NCBI GenBank assembly: GCA_015039315.1
Contig: WIDE01000006.1
Location: 366,585 to 430,584, forward strand
DNA length: 64,000 nt
Source of the DNA: Clavulina sp. PMI_390
Taxonomy: Eukaryota; Basidiomycota; Agaricomycetes; Cantharellales; Hydnaceae
Direction of reading: 5' to 3'
Shown: positions 44,874 to 58,374 of the stretch, piece after piece
How the letters are laid out: each line of letters begins with the position of its first letter
How positions within the stretch are numbered: the first letter of the stretch is position 1
Notes under the pieces: model-generated
Databases searched by the model: none
What the model saw: only the letters and a program-made list of their open reading frames with translations
Told to the model about the DNA's origin: nothing
Position numbers and translations under genes: made by a program

Positions 44874-47800
44874 TTTCGGCCTCCTAATAGGATGGGTCAA
44901 GAATAAATAAACAGGATAGGTCTCAAGTCACCGATTAGTCAGCAGCCCGCATTGTTTGGCCCTCGCGCACCCTGCCGGTCTTGGCCTATCGATTCAAAGT
45001 CCCATAACTGAATCTGTGGTCCCTTAGAACACACAGTTCTTAACTTCTGGTAAATTCACAGTTAATAGCGGCGTCGACAATGCCATGCTGGGGACTGCGC
45101 TCAAGCCCCGCTGATCGAACTTACTAGTAGAGCTTGTTCAGGTTATCTCTCAGGACCATTCCCAATCTCCCGCCATCGCTCCCTGCAAGAACTGCTGGGT
45201 ATCAAGGCTAATTAGATACAAGCCTAATTATTCTGATAGGAGAACTAATCTTTGAGATCTAACGTATTGTTACAGATCTGCAGCAGTGGTGCTTTCGGCG
45301 ACACTTTGATCACTGTTGGGACAAACGTAGAGATACGCCCCTAAATCGGAAGATAAGAGAGATATGGCAAAAGCCAATAACGTATGTGGAAGCAAATAAC
45401 ACAGATCCGGGAATGACATGTCATAAGCAGCTTGGACATAAAAGCCCTTGACATCCTTCTTCTAGCTATAATGCTAATTGTACAGCTCGGGGAGCCCAAG
45501 GGTCATGAACGGTCAATCACATCAGAGCTAAGTCATCATAGTATTTTGTGCGGAGCGAGTACGGCGCGCACTTGGCAAGGCCAATGCTAGGAACAGCACA
45601 GTAGCCGAATTGACCGTTCGTGAGCGGGAGTTGGGGGTGAGCGCAACAATATAGCGACGCCAGAGAAGAGAAATTGCAGGTGGGCTGTAAAAATATCACT
45701 GACCAAGCACTAGAAGCAGCAGGGTGTAGCATTCCAAAGCGTCTTCCCATATCACGGCACGCATGTTCAGCGAAAGGGAAAAGTTGTTCGATGTGCGATG
45801 GTGATATAATGAGCTCACTGCGCCCTGCTGAAAGGATAGATTAGGGTAGTAGACCAATCAGCACCTCTGAGCAGTCTATGAGAAGATTGCTCGAAAGTAG
45901 CCATGTCCTCAATCGCCAAGTAGGAGCCTTGGTAGCTATAAGTCTACTCTGCTCGAGCCCACAGGCATAATATCCGCCAGAGCAAGAGTCCTAGGATCGC
46001 ATCACCACTACTAGCATACCATGTCTGGAGCATGAAGCACATGTCGTCGCCGCACCACCGCGCGCAAAAAATGGCAGCGCAGGCCGAGGCGGGGAACGCA
46101 CGACAGAGGCGGTCGGACAATAGCCAGAGCACGACGGATAGATATGGCGTGATGAGTGAACGAGTTTACAAGACATTATGGGTAGTCATCCCCAATAAGA
46201 GGTCAAAAGAAAGGGCGACGAGGAGGCTCTAGGTCGATGGAGTGGGAAGAGCATCAAAGGAACCAGCTGGATAGAATCGATCTGACTGTCAACAACGTGA
46301 CTAGCTGTTGCATTTGGTGCTATCAATGTCGATATGGTATCATGTGAACAACGGCTTTTTTGTAGCATCGGATAGACAGATCGAGAGAGAGGTTTCGTCC
46401 TTGACGAGGGCAGGAGGGAAGAGGAACCAGGGCGGATAGATTTCTAGGAAACGTGATCAAAGCTAGACAGGGAGACGCCTACGGCCTAGTTAACGGCCAG
46501 GATGAGGTGCTATATGTGCACGAGCCTGCGCCTCCATGGGGCAACATATGGCAGCATTAATATTGATGTCAGCCCGTAGTAGGAGGGCATAGGCACGTTA
46601 ATCCACCGAACCCTTTGGCCGTTAGCAGACCGGCAGGGAGTAGTGGGTTCCCAGAGTAAGAAAAACAAGCGTGAAGATGCGTAACATGCAGCAGGAGTGG
46701 GTTATATGGAAAAGCACACGAGCAGGAGAGCGTCGACGAACATGACGAGGCCCAGGGAATGACGAGACGAGCCTTCAGTCAATGCGACACCAGCGTCATC
46801 TGCTCAAGAGGGGTATAGTTTACTCTGGGCGCAGGGGCCGTCAATGCTGGCGCGGGGGCGGGGGGGGGGGGGTGACCCGATGGATGATTCAAGCCTGGAC
46901 GTACTCTTCACTACCACGATACCCGATCATAATCCCTGAGCCTTTACATGCGACTCTAGCTTAAGACTCAAGAAAGACATGAGGTAGCATAGGGTCGTAT
47001 TTAATCCAGGGAATCATCGGGCATGATATGGAGATGTTGACCGAACGTGAAGTAAAGAGGGTTGACATGAGGAGACAACTTCAACTTGAAGGGGCGAAAT
47101 ATGGTAAACGATCTTTCACAGAGGGGGGCTTATATACCTGTCGCGGAGTATAGTGGGAGACCGAGAGCAAATTTGGGTAGACGAGATTCGTGGCAAAAGT
47201 CTGGCGGCAGAGGCATGCTCTGAGAGATTTATCACGAACGGCAGACGATATACTAACAGTTCCACGAGATTGTCATAGCCGAGCATTCACTGGCACGGCG
47301 TCGAAAGAGAAGAATGGGAGGCTTGGCAGGTGTATATGAGGATTTATTGGTAGACGCAAAGGAAGGGCGCTGACATGGTGAAAAGGACGAAGAGAACTAG
47401 ATTTGCAGGACGTAGTATGCATGGATGCATGGCACCCTGCACAGACAGGCTGTTAGCCTTATTCGTTAGTGATAAGAAGGCCACTCTACGCCGGATCGGA
47501 TGGTTCTCGAACCATAATGACGGCCCGCGCATGGGAGACAACGTGGTCAGACCAAACGATCGAGACGCATCGAGGTTGCGACTTTCCTGAGTCGAAGAGG
47601 AAGCTCCTCCAAATCGAAGTGTGTCTCGCTTACATAATCAGTGCTTCGCGCTTCCCAGTCGACAAACATGGTGCGACACCACACCCAAGCTCGACGTCGA
47701 CTGGTATTTAGAGCGGACAGAGCACACGTGGAATCTATGGAGACCACCTAAAGCACCCCGATGTGGGAGATCCAGAGGCTTGAGAGCTGCCTGATTAGGG

Positions 47801-48237
47801 ATAGACGAGCTGGTCATTCGAAGTTCCGAGGACGCGTGCTTGCTCGCGTGTTGGGGCGAATCACTACTCATTAGCTGACAGCTCATTTAATTAGTGTGCC
47901 ACTCCACATCCATCTTGTCGTCGATGCCTTATGCGATCGAGGCTCTCTTGAGTGCGCGTGTTCGATGGCTGCATCGAGTCTTCTTTGCCTTTTCGCTCGA
48001 GTCCTTTTCTTGACTGTCGACTTTGACCATCGTGTCCTGCACGCTGCTCGCCACGTTCACGACCTCTCACTATTTCGACACGAAAGTTCCCTAAGCCCCC
48101 AGTCCTCTTTAAGCTCTAGTCGACCCGAAAGCATCTAGCCATATCCTTATCCCCTTCCTCTTCTCTTCCTCTCCCCTCTTCTCCCCATCTCCTTCGTTAC
48201 CTCCCCCGTACCGTCTCCTTTCTCTCCTACCGTAGCC
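44874..48237. other. Gene-poor interval, 3.4 kb
   Basis: No gene can be supported on either strand. All frames are under about 100 codons, with no splice-linked continuity or recognised motif. The density of short frames and the lack of family features contrast with the rest of the window. The end (48140-48237) is the pyrimidine-rich leader of the next gene. Confidence 0.5.
46854..46872 (+). repeat. Poly-G tract (G5-C-G13)
   Basis: Five G, one C, then thirteen G in a row on the plus strand, inside the gene-poor interval. The length may vary between cells or reads. Confidence 0.8.
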
Positions 48238-51200
48238 ATGGGCGCGCTCGCAAAGCTCGGCCCAGCGCTCGACGTCGCTCTTTTTTCAGTCACTCTTTTC
48301 TCCATCTTCTTCTCTACAGCCTCGTCTGGCAGTCAGTCCTCATCCACTGCTGACATCCGCGTCCTCTACCCGCTTCTCCTCTTCCTTGTTGGAGCCTGCT
48401 TTGGTGTCGAGGGCATCACGCGCCTTGCGCTGCCCAAGCAGTTGTTCGCGCCGCGCGTCATCGAGCTCGTGGCGCATTCTCTTGGTGAGTTTTCTCGCGT
48501 GTTCATATCGTGTAGCGACGCGTTCTCTGACCTTTACCACTACAGCGACCTTGATCGTCATCTGGCTCGTCCCAGTCCTCGCATACCGCTGCTCTATTCC
48601 TCCCTCGGCGTCCTGGCCAGTCATCCAGCAGAATAATGACCACCACCAGCGTCCAGAAACCGTCTCGCCCCGCGAGACTCAATCTTCCTTCCTCCCACCT
48701 GTCGATTCCTCTATATCTATTATCCCGCACTCTGCTTCTCATGGACAATCTCGCTCTCAACCCGCACACTCGTTTGGTATCCGCTTTGCATTCATCAAGT
48801 TCCAACTCACTCGTCGCTCTTTATTTGTCCTCGTCCCTCGTTTGCTATCTTGCTTTCTTGCTATCAGTAAGTGTCGGCTTCTCCACTGTGAGCCGCCAAA
48901 GCCTGTCACTTATATGTCATGTCAGCGTTCGTTGTCGCGTTTGTCGCGCTCCTCCCGCTCATCGTACATCCAGTCGCGCCGTCCTTCGTCGACAGCATTC
49001 TAATGCCAACAGTGACGCGCGAGCATGTCCACTTGAGCAGTATCCCGCCGTACTTGGGCTCACTCTTCGAGTTTGTCATGGCTCTTGCCGTTGAAGCATT
49101 CATCACATCATGCATTCTCTCGCGCTCCACAGGGCCCATCAAGCCCTCTCTTGTACGTCCAAAATTTCCTTTTCTCCATTCCTTATCAAGTAGTCTTGGC
49201 ACTAATGCTGCTGCCTGCCTCTCCACAATCCATCTATATATCGTCGATCGGGTCGATCGATTAATTGACTGGGGGCAATTGATACGTGCCAACACCGACC
49301 CCGACACTACCAATTCCTGATACCGATAGAGCACGCCGTTCAAGCTCCTCCTCACCGCCGCCTTCATCCAGCTCATCGAAATCCTCCACTCCTTATTTTC
49401 CCTCGTCACTCGCGCCTTATCTGGTGATATTGTCCTCGGTGAGCGCCTCGAATTTGCGCGCGACCTTATGATCTTTCTCTGGGTTTGTGGGATCGTCATC
49501 ATCTTTTTCAGTACGTTTACATTTTTCTCTCTCATTGCTCAATGGAGAGAGGGGAAGCTCCTCTTTCCTTATTGGCGCTGCCTTCGGTTTCATTGGACTG
49601 GATGGCGCTCACTAGCTGATGCAACTTTTTCCTTTAATTTAGTCGTTCGCGCAGCGCGATTCGAGGTGTTTCCGACTTCCACGACGACCTCTCCCGACTT
49701 GGTGGCACCCCAACCCCAACCACGCCCTACTTCCCCTCCTCGCACGCTACAGCAGCGTGCCACGTCTCGCCGATCGGTCATTAATGACCTCGAGCGAGGG
49801 CAGCTGCCTTTTGATTCTATGCGCAGTGAGGGTGTTCCGAGGGGTATAAGCACGGATCCGTTTGGACCTACAATCGTCATTGCTCCTCGAGCCAGTCCAG
49901 CATTGCCAGCCACGACAAATCCCCACCTTCCACCTCCTATACCTCCAGCAGAGCCCCCTTTTCCAGCTCCACTCCCATCTTCTCCTATTCGTGAAGCAGG
50001 TGAAGTTGAACCTCCCTCGCAAATCAGAACGAATCGTCCTGTCAGTGTCAGTGTCACTGACGTGCAGCCTACTTCTGCCTCGAGTCCTACTCCTCTATCC
50101 CCTAGTCCAAGGCTTGGTTCTACAGCTGACAGAGGAGCGCCCAAATGCCGCGGCGGTCGCTTACCCAGTCCGCCGTCGTTATCTGTAGACCATTCGGACA
50201 GCGAGTCCACATCCGTCCACTCCTCCCCTCTCGCGCATAGGACGAGCCCACTTCCGTCATTTCACTCTCCTTTCGACCATAATCCCTCCGCTATCACGTC
50301 TTCTTCCGCTGGCGGTGGGGCGGTTGGTCCTAGCGGCCCTGATAACCGTTCCTCAATTCAGGACGGACGGAAATCGAGGCAGGGGATGAGTAGGAGAAGT
50401 GTGCGGGCGGGCATGATTGTACCCCTCGTGTTTCGTCAGAGTGCAGCTCCCCTCTCTCAGGTCCCATGCCCCTCTGATTTCCCCGCCCCGCGCCCGCCCG
50501 CCTCTCCTTCCTCTTCTTCTCTTCCACCTTCTGTCTCTCACTCTCAACCACCTTCTTTTTCCCCCCAACTTCCACAACACCTCGACGTGGATTCGGATGT
50601 CCATGCGCAGACGATGAGCTCTCCATCATTGACCCAACCCACCGCACCTCCTACTCGCACGAAGCCGCCTGTACGCCCTACGAGGACGAGTGTCCCAGCG
50701 TTGGATGTCGGTGTGACGGATAATCTGGAAGGCTTTGGAGGTCGCGCGGGCCCGCATACAAAGCCGATAAACATTGTCAAATTCCCCTCGTCTCCGCCCC
50801 CCACGCCTAGTGGAAATGGGCGCATGCTGGGAGGAGCAAGGAGCCGTGCCAGCAGTGCGAGTAGCAGTCTTGCAAAAAGGGCGAATCGCGTGCCAAGTGT
50901 GAGCGTTGCATTTGTTGGTACTGGTGCTGGTATTGGTGGTCCCCATAGTGCCAGTAGCACTAGTGTTGGAAGTGGGAGTGGGCGCTACAAGGACTTTGTG
51001 CTGGAATTACCAGAGATGGCGGAAGAACCGTCTCCTCGTTTTCCGTCTGTCTTGTCCCCTGGGCCCGCTCCATATCGTACTTCTTCTGACCCTTCAGCGA
51101 ATGTGAAAACCTCTCCAGCCGAGAAGCCTGCAGCTTCGGCGTCGACGACGTATCTCTTGCCCCCCCAAGCATCACCTCATGCTGCGTCTGAAGCCCTCCC

Positions 51201-54200
51201 TCCTCACCCTTCTCCTTCTAATGTCGCTCCCTCTCAACCACCGTCCCCGCAACAGCCCAAGTCTCGAGTACGGGCCCTACTAGGCAGGATGCTCCGTTCC
51301 GCATCATCGAATGCGAGCATATTCTCTTCTTTGTCCCTCTCTGGCTCTGGTTCGCCCTCTGCAATGAGTCCTGCTACTCCTGCTCCGACCCCTACACGCA
51401 CTCGCCCGGAGGGAATTCCTGCACCCCAGAGTACGACAACGGCGCCAACTGGCACGCCAGCAGCTGTGCCACACGCGCGGACAATCTCTTCCCCAGGTCC
51501 TCTTCTTCGCGCGCCGTCAAAGGAGCGCGGAAATGGAGGGCGCGAGTCTTCTGTGGGCTCGACGACGGGTCGCGGACGGTCCTCTACGCTCTCTCATTCT
51601 CCCGCCAATTCGAATCCGAACTCGAGAACGGGAACACCAATTGGGACGATCATGGGGGCAAGTTCGAGTTCGTTGAACCTGCAACTACGAAGGAGCCGCT
51701 CAATTGCGGGTGGTAGTGGTAGGCCGACGCTGGGGGCGGGACTGGTGAAGAGTGCTGCTCCAAGTGCATTCTCGTCTCGAAAACTCTCTCCTTCTGCATC
51801 CAGCTCAAGTGTCAGTACGAGCACGGGCACCCCTGCTCGAGTACCCAAGGTGCCCGTCCCACCATCTACATCTGGCACTACAAAGACCAAGGGGTCCAAA
51901 GGGTCCGCCTCTATGGTCATGACTACAAGCACGAGCGCATCTACTACCCCTTCAGCCAATGCAGCGCCTTCGGGTAAATCTTCGATCGACTTCCCAGGCG
52001 AGTCGTCCAGCACCATGTCCTCTACTATCGACCCAGCGAACTATCCTCTCCCACCCCTTCTCCCCGCGCACTTCTCCCAGAGCCCACAAAGCCCGACGTC
52101 CCTTTCCTCGTGGGGAGATCACGGCATCGAATTTGGTTTAAGTACCAGGACTAGCGAAGAATCAGGGCCCGTGATGGAGCGCATAGGTGGCAGTGACCTG
52201 CGTTTGAAGATTATCGGGCTGCAGCAACAACAGCAGCGCCCACCCCATTCTGGAAGCGGCAGTGGCGCAAGGGCGCTGTTGAAAAGTCCGTCAGACGATT
52301 TTTTGGCGGGTCTGGGCGATGATCCCTTCGCGAGTACGCCGAGCACGCCGTTGATTGTGGATAACCCTAGTGCTGGTGGGATCCGCCCACCAAGCATCTT
52401 ATGGGGCCCTCCAAGCACTACTTCTCTTGTTGCGCCTGGTGAGGACAAAACCACCAAAGTAGAGCCTCGGATTGGTGAGTGGTATATTACTTTGAGGCGA
52501 CATCCGAATTCTGATTGACTTCTTTCTCCTGTTGTGGCTAATCATTATTAAATTGCTCTATCTTCCCCCTTCTATTATCGATCGTGGATGTGACGAACAA
52601 AAGCTGGACGGCCAGCACCCCCAGGACCTCCTCCTGACTTCCCTCCTCCGAAGCTGGAACCCAAGGTAGTACGGCCCTCCCAGGATCCTCCTCCATATTC
52701 GCGAGAAGACAGCAGCCAATCAACTACTCGAGGTGCTGCATCGCAATCTAAGGACGAGCTGACGAGCAATCGTGAAAAAGAGGTGCAATTAGAGGCCCTG
52801 GTGGGACAGAGTCTTGGGGTGACCAAGTATTCCACCAACTCGAAAGCATCTCCCAATACTGGTGCTGACGACAATGCTACGCGTCGGACATCATTCATTG
52901 ATATGGCGGACGATAGTGAGGATAGCCAGGCAGATGGCGGAGAGGAACTGACTGTGCAGACGGGGTCATCCAAGGCCGCGCCCGAGGTTATCAAGTTGAA
53001 CCTCCCTCGTCCTACGAAACGCCCTCCTCCTCTTGTCATAAGTGAGCCAGCACCAGCGTCCTCGCGTCTAGCTCCTTCGCGCCCTTCGACGAGTTCAGAA
53101 TCGACTGAGGGTATCCACATGCCGAGCCTAATACTACCCCTCATCTCGCCATTCGCTACGATCGATTCTTTCCCGGGTCTGGTCGAGATACCCCCTCCAG
53201 TCCCCGCACCCACGTTAGATCGGCCACCAGTGCGCGACATCGCTCCCAAATCAACACCTATCACGTCATGCAATGTGGCAAGTGCTGACTCCAAGTCTCA
53301 GGCAGCAGCTCCCATTCCTCGCCAATCCCATTCCTCCGGCTCGACCCACCCCAAGCCTTCCCTCAACGCTGCGTCTCAGCCCTCCCTACCCTCCAAGCAT
53401 GTCCGTCGTGTGAGCGCCGGCGCTGCGGTGCCCATGATGGGGCCTTTGAGTATTGGAGGTGCCACATTCGTTACGCGCATCAGGTCTTCACGCTCCTTCC
53501 CCAAACTCATGAGCGGAAGCTTGAGTTCGACTCCTCAAGATCACGGAGAGGCGGTAGCTGGTGTGCCCAATGGAGTGACTGAAAATGGTGTACTGCTTGA
53601 TGGGGAAGGAAGGCCACTGAGCTTAGCAATGTCCGCAACTCGTCGCTCGGTGCGTAGGCATAGCAGTCTCGATGCGAAGCCTGGTCAAGGGTTTTTGGGT
53701 CACAGGGTGGGGTCGATCTCGTCGTCAGAATCACATGCTCCGACGCAAGCTGATAGCGATGAAGCACTCCTTGCTGACGGTACGGCCGGAAACGCTCCTA
53801 TGCATCATGCTCGTCCACCTACCCCTGCGCTCATGCAGACGCTCCACTGGCCTAAAAGGTCGGCACCCTCGTCCTCGAGTCAGCTGGGTGTCGATAAGCC
53901 TTTACCTGCAACGCCTCCTCGCCATCGCGAGACCAAAACCATCTCTGGCACCGCGACCCCCACTCAATCCCCTAGTCGCCCTGGGTTCGGCTCATTCCCG
54001 CTTTCGCCATCTCGTCCTCTCTCCGCATTCCACTCTCCCACTACCTCCGTCTCCTCACATTCTCATTCTAATCCGCGATCCCGACCACAATCATTGTCAT
54101 ACTCGCCATCCTCGAGCCCTAACGGGAAGCGTGTGCGACCATCGCTGGTTCTTAACCTTGATCGAACCAAGGCGGCATTCAGGACGGCGTCTGGAGCTAA

Positions 54201-55613
54201 GAATCCAGTGTTGGTCCCTGAGCAGCCTGCTGCGTCGCCCGAGCTAATGGTCAGCCTTACAGCCATGCCAGAGACCGCGCCAGCTACCACTGAGGGGCCA
54301 GGTACAGAGGTCATCGACGCTCAAACTACTGCCGAACAAGCACCAACAGAGCGCCAGAAATCTCATTCAGTCAGTACGGCGAAGACTGAGGCGACGTTGA
54401 CCGGGACATTCGGACTTCCTAGTCCCTCGTGTGATGTGGCTGGACCTCCCAGCGGAGAAGTAGATGCCAGCGCCCCTGTTGGGGATGCGATAACAAGGTC
54501 GAGCGATGAGACAGCGGGTCGTCCTCTCCGGCGCTCGTTCCTTCCTAGGTTGGATACGACAATGTCAAGTGACTCAGAAAAGGAGATCCCCCGGGGCGGT
54601 GAATCCAGGCAAACTATAGTCACTCGGCCTTCGTCTGGAAAGACCGTGTCGGATGACTCTATTCACTCTAACGAGAATCCTCTCGTCGCTGATGCACTTG
54701 GTCTCACAAGTTCGGCTCTCTCACCTGGCGCACCCCATCCTTTTACTCAACTTCCAACAGTTCCCGCTCAAAGCAACCTCCGACCCCCGCCTTCTCCTTC
54801 TCCGTTGCCCTCCGTTTCAGAGACCGCCTCAGGAGTCTCAGTGTATTACTCGACTCATTCGCGATCTGGCGTCAATTCGCCAACGACCCCGTTCTCCACC
54901 CTCTCGCCGTCTTCCAACGCCTCTACCGCTACTCTCGATCGCTTCAGTCCCATGCTCGCGACTCCACCTCCTTTTGCTGGAATCCCTGATCTTTCTGGTG
55001 ACGAACCTCCAACATCTACAACAGCTGAGGCCGTGAGTGTGTACCGTCACAACCCAAATCCAGCCATCGCATCTCCAGAGCAAGCCTCCCTTCGTGATTT
55101 TACTAATCCTGCGATGCGCTCAATCTCTATGGTGCCCTTCCCCATCATGTCTATCCCTGAGGATCCTGCCGACTCTTCCCCTACATCGAGTCCGCGAACT
55201 GAGCGCTCCAGGAAATCGCGCCTGAACCTATTCCGTGTAAAATCGCGCACTTTCAGCAAGAAGGGATCCGATGCTACACCGAATGGTTCCGTATCGAGCG
55301 CGAGAGTAGGGACTAGCCACAGCCATGGGTCGTACAACTCGGACGCGGCGTTCGAACTACAGGAATTTGGTGTTCGCAGTCGTGAGTTTGACTTCCTCCT
55401 GTCATGCGACCATCTTTTGCGCGATCTTACCAGAGAATATTTTTAGCTGACGGTGAAGATCGTTCTATGCGCCATGGGCCCTCCCTCCGGTCTAGTCAAA
55501 ACTCGAAAGATATATCCACAACTCGAGGCTTTGACCGTAGCATCTCAAGCCGCAACCTGGATATTGATTTCCAGTTTGAAGACCTCGGACTCAACTTCGC
55601 TCCAGGATCATAA
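48238..55613 (+). CDS. Very large membrane protein with disordered Ser/Pro-rich tail
   Basis: Starts MGALAKLGPALDVALFSVTL in a good context. The first 1.3 kb encode about seven or eight hydrophobic segments on short exons: DVALFSVTLFSIFF, VLYPLLLFLVGACFG, TLIVIWLVPVLAY, LVALYLSSSLVCYLAFLLS, AFVVAFVALLPLIV, FEFVMALAVEAFITSCIL, FKLLLTAAFIQLIEIL and MIFLWVCGIVIIFF. An intron at about 49511-49643 then leads to a huge exon (to about 52474), rich in Ser, Pro, Thr and Gly. It continues after an intron (AGRPAPPGPPPDFPPPK onward, about 52603-55380) and ends in a short exon (FEDLGLNFAPGS, stop 55613). The tail of some 1,900 residues is almost wholly low-complexity, with RRHSS- and RSRSI-like basophilic phospho-site patterns. 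No known domain was recognised. It could be a scaffold or regulator anchored in a membrane (inference). Confidence 0.7.
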
Positions 55614-56361
55614 ATACTCCCACTTGATCCCACAAACCTTCTACTTCGATTGCTATCGTCAACTTCCAATACCCTCTTTTCTCGGTTTCTTCAGCTTTCG
55701 GACTAGCACTTCGCTCTTCGTTTCCCGTCGCTCCTTTGTACTCGCATGGACTGTATTGTCAATCCTTTTGGATACTCTTCGTTCCTTGACACCTGTACTT
55801 GAACCTTTCTTATTTCCAACGCATGAACTGGCGTTAGTTTATGGTTTCAGAGTCCGTAGTATTTCCTTTCGCGTTATTATTTCTTGGCCACCTTGTACTC
55901 TCTCTGACTGCAAGTTCTCTATTCAAAATAGTCTCCTCTCTTCTTCTTCCCGTACTCACTGTCGCTCAATCCTGCTATCCTACCATTCATTCTTTCACCT
56001 CCTGAAAATCGTACTACACACGTCGTACTATTTTTTTTTACTCCTCCCAAAAATGTCTTATGTACGTCGCTGCGCTTACCGTGTACATACTTCACCTACC
56101 TTGTTTGCAACTCGTCATCTTCATACTAGCCCTTCCAAGGTGAGCGCCGCGCACGATTGCCAGCACAGATGTCTTATGAAAAGGGCTCGTTTCATCCAGA
56201 GATTTCTAAGGAAGATCAGCATAGTCCATATGATCCATTAGGCTGTAAGAGTATGTATTAGAGCAAAAATCCATCCATCATTACTGTAAGATGAGAGCGA
56301 AGGAAGCGTCCATCAAGTCTACTTCTCCTATACACGAAGGGCCAGTGCGCGCAATACAGGA
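55614..56361. other. Convergent intergenic region
   Basis: T/C-rich stretch after the large gene. A frame from the preceding coding region remains open past 56,200 on the plus strand, but only by overlap in another frame. Nothing was supported. Confidence 0.4.
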
Positions 56362-58374
56362 CTATGATCGGCCCCAACCCCCACTTGCCCGCTTCCCATC
56401 TCGCTCCTTGCTCGCCTTTGTGTCTACCCTCACATACTCGCTCTCATCCTGCCCTGGAAGTGTGCCATCTACATCCTTCTTCACCTTCAGGTACGCCTCG
56501 CCCAAAGCCTCAAGGGCAATGGCGCGCAAGGCAAGCTTCTGCGGAGGGATTGCCACCTGATTCTGCGCAGAGGTAGAGGCACTCCCATTGGAGGTGGTCG
56601 TCGGTTTGGGAGGAGGGGTAGGTGAGAGGACACGATCACATGTTTCGCGGATGACAGAGTCAATCTCGAGTTTGGTGCCTTTGAAGAGCGCTTGGAGACC
56701 CTGTGGTGGAAAGAATGATTCTAGGGGTTAGGATAGAGGGCCAGGTATAATAATGAGTATATAGTGGGCTCGACGTACCTTCTCCGCAGCCTGCTCCTCG
56801 AGTCGCCTTTTCTCTTCTGGGCTCGCACCCGACTTCTCGGCTGCTGCCAGTTGCTCAAACGTTTGCTTAAGATCCAGCGCAGCGCGAACTGTCGAGACAC
56901 TTGAAACATAGAATGGGAGCGTAAGAAACTGCACCAAGTAATCCAACCTCTGGCAATTCAAACATAGCTCACGTTTCAGTAAAGGTATGATATGACCCCT
57001 TGATACCGTGGAAGAAGCCCCCGACACCAAGGAATGTATCTCGCTGGGCAATGTATTGTCTGGCGGGCAATCTTTGGTTAGTGACAACTTCTATGAAGAT
57101 GTGGAGCTAAGGTCATGGCATACCTTGCTTTTGCAACGTAGGTTGAACCAACAGCATGCAAGAGCTCCACACCATAACTCTCATTCTTGAGGTCCTCTGC
57201 CTCAATGGCACATATCTGCTTCCATGAGCGCATGACGTCAACATCGGACGCAGCGACCCCAGTTGCGGACTCGGTGTAAATGCTGAGTTTCCGTTCCAAG
57301 TTCTCCACGAGCTTGGAGACGCGAGCCTCTCGTGCGGCCGCTCGCTAAATGTCATTGACATGTGCAATCAAGGTCTCGTCAATTCTCACGTGAATCACAA
57401 GTGATCATGAAATGCATCCACGCACCTCAGCAGCAGCTTTCCTATCTTTCTCTTCCTTTTTCGCTTTTTCTTCGGGACTTAATATATCTTTACCCTTGGC
57501 ATCCTTCACTCGCTTAGGGCCTGTCCCTTCAGCCTCCTCAGCCTCATCGGCTTCTTGTAAGGCGGACTTCATCTCCTTGCCGAGCGAGATATCTCCAATG
57601 ATCGCGACGAATCGCTCTCCACCAAAGATAGACGAGAAGATTTCTTCGGGGTCTACAAAGCCTCCTTCCGGAGATGCAGCCCCTTCTTTAGGTCCAAATT
57701 CATTGTACTTGTGGCGGAGCGCAGGATCGGAGAGGACTTGATAGGCGATGGCGATTTCTTTGAACTATGATAAATAAGAAAGATGAGCACATGGTACATG
57801 CTGTGGCCGAAAGGGAATATCCTACTCACAAGCTCTTCGGAGCCACCTTTGTCAGGATGGTTCTTGATTGCCAGTCTCCCTATAGATGCATAATGGGTCG
57901 GACGACATACTCAAAGAAGTCGAATAGGGGACTCACGATAAGCTTTTTTGATCTCATCACTAGTAGCATTTACAGGGACTCCCAAGAGATCATAGTATCC
58001 AGTTTCCTGAATGAGCGGGAACGATGTGTCAGATAGGGGCGGCATAGCCCACAGAATGCCGCCGAATGCAGTCGTCAAACAGCACGCACAAGAGGTCGTT
58101 CATCAGTGCCGATCTTTCTCCCAGTTCGCTTTGCGCTGGCAGAAGGTTGTGGCCCAGGATCGGGAGTTGCGGTGGCTTGCGGACGTGCCTGCTCTTCACT
58201 TGGAGAATGCGGGATGACTGACCCGCAGGAGAAGCAGCGGATTCGATAAGACTGTGCAGAGCTAGACGAGCCTGCAGGGGGAAGGTATTCAAGAGGGGTC
58301 GAACATCGCGGGCATTTTCCGAGGAAGACGTGCGGAGTCGCCAAGCGGGACGAGAGGATATCGGAGGAAGACAT
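56362..58374 (-). CDS. DnaJ protein of Caj1/Djp1 (DNAJ-X) type with N-terminal zinc-ribbon-like module
   Basis: Hsp70 co-chaperone. The start at 58374 (MSSSDILSSRLATPHVFLGK) leads into CPRCSTPLEYLPP and RCFSCGSVIP, two C-x-x-C pairs forming a zinc-ribbon-like unit. The J domain follows: GYYDLLGVPVNATSDEIKKA, then RLAIKNHPDKGGSEEL with the HPD motif near 57848, then FKEIAIAYQVLSDPALRHKY. After EFGPKEGAASPEGGFVDPEE comes the DNAJ-X region: FGGERFVAIIGDISLG, a Lys/Glu coiled part, ASDVDVMRSWKQICAIEAED, FLGVGGFFHGIKGSYHTFTE and a C-terminal helix (PPQKLALRAIALEALGEAYL). It ends SGGWGRS. Yeast relatives Djp1 and Caj1 act in peroxisome-, mitochondria- and ER-linked protein handling. The Cys module is not part of the yeast proteins. 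Confidence 0.82.

Noticed and set aside
46032..46232. Small Arg-rich plus-strand frame as a gene
   Set aside because: No start context, promoter, splice support or recognised motif; its length is within chance.
47480..47545. ggttctcgaacc near-palindrome resembling a tRNA B-box
   Set aside because: No matching acceptor arm or D-arm could be folded on either strand around it.
49590..50210. 206-codon minus-strand frame with Gly-rich sequence
   Set aside because: It is antisense to the large Ser/Pro-rich coding exon, where biased codons open shadow frames.
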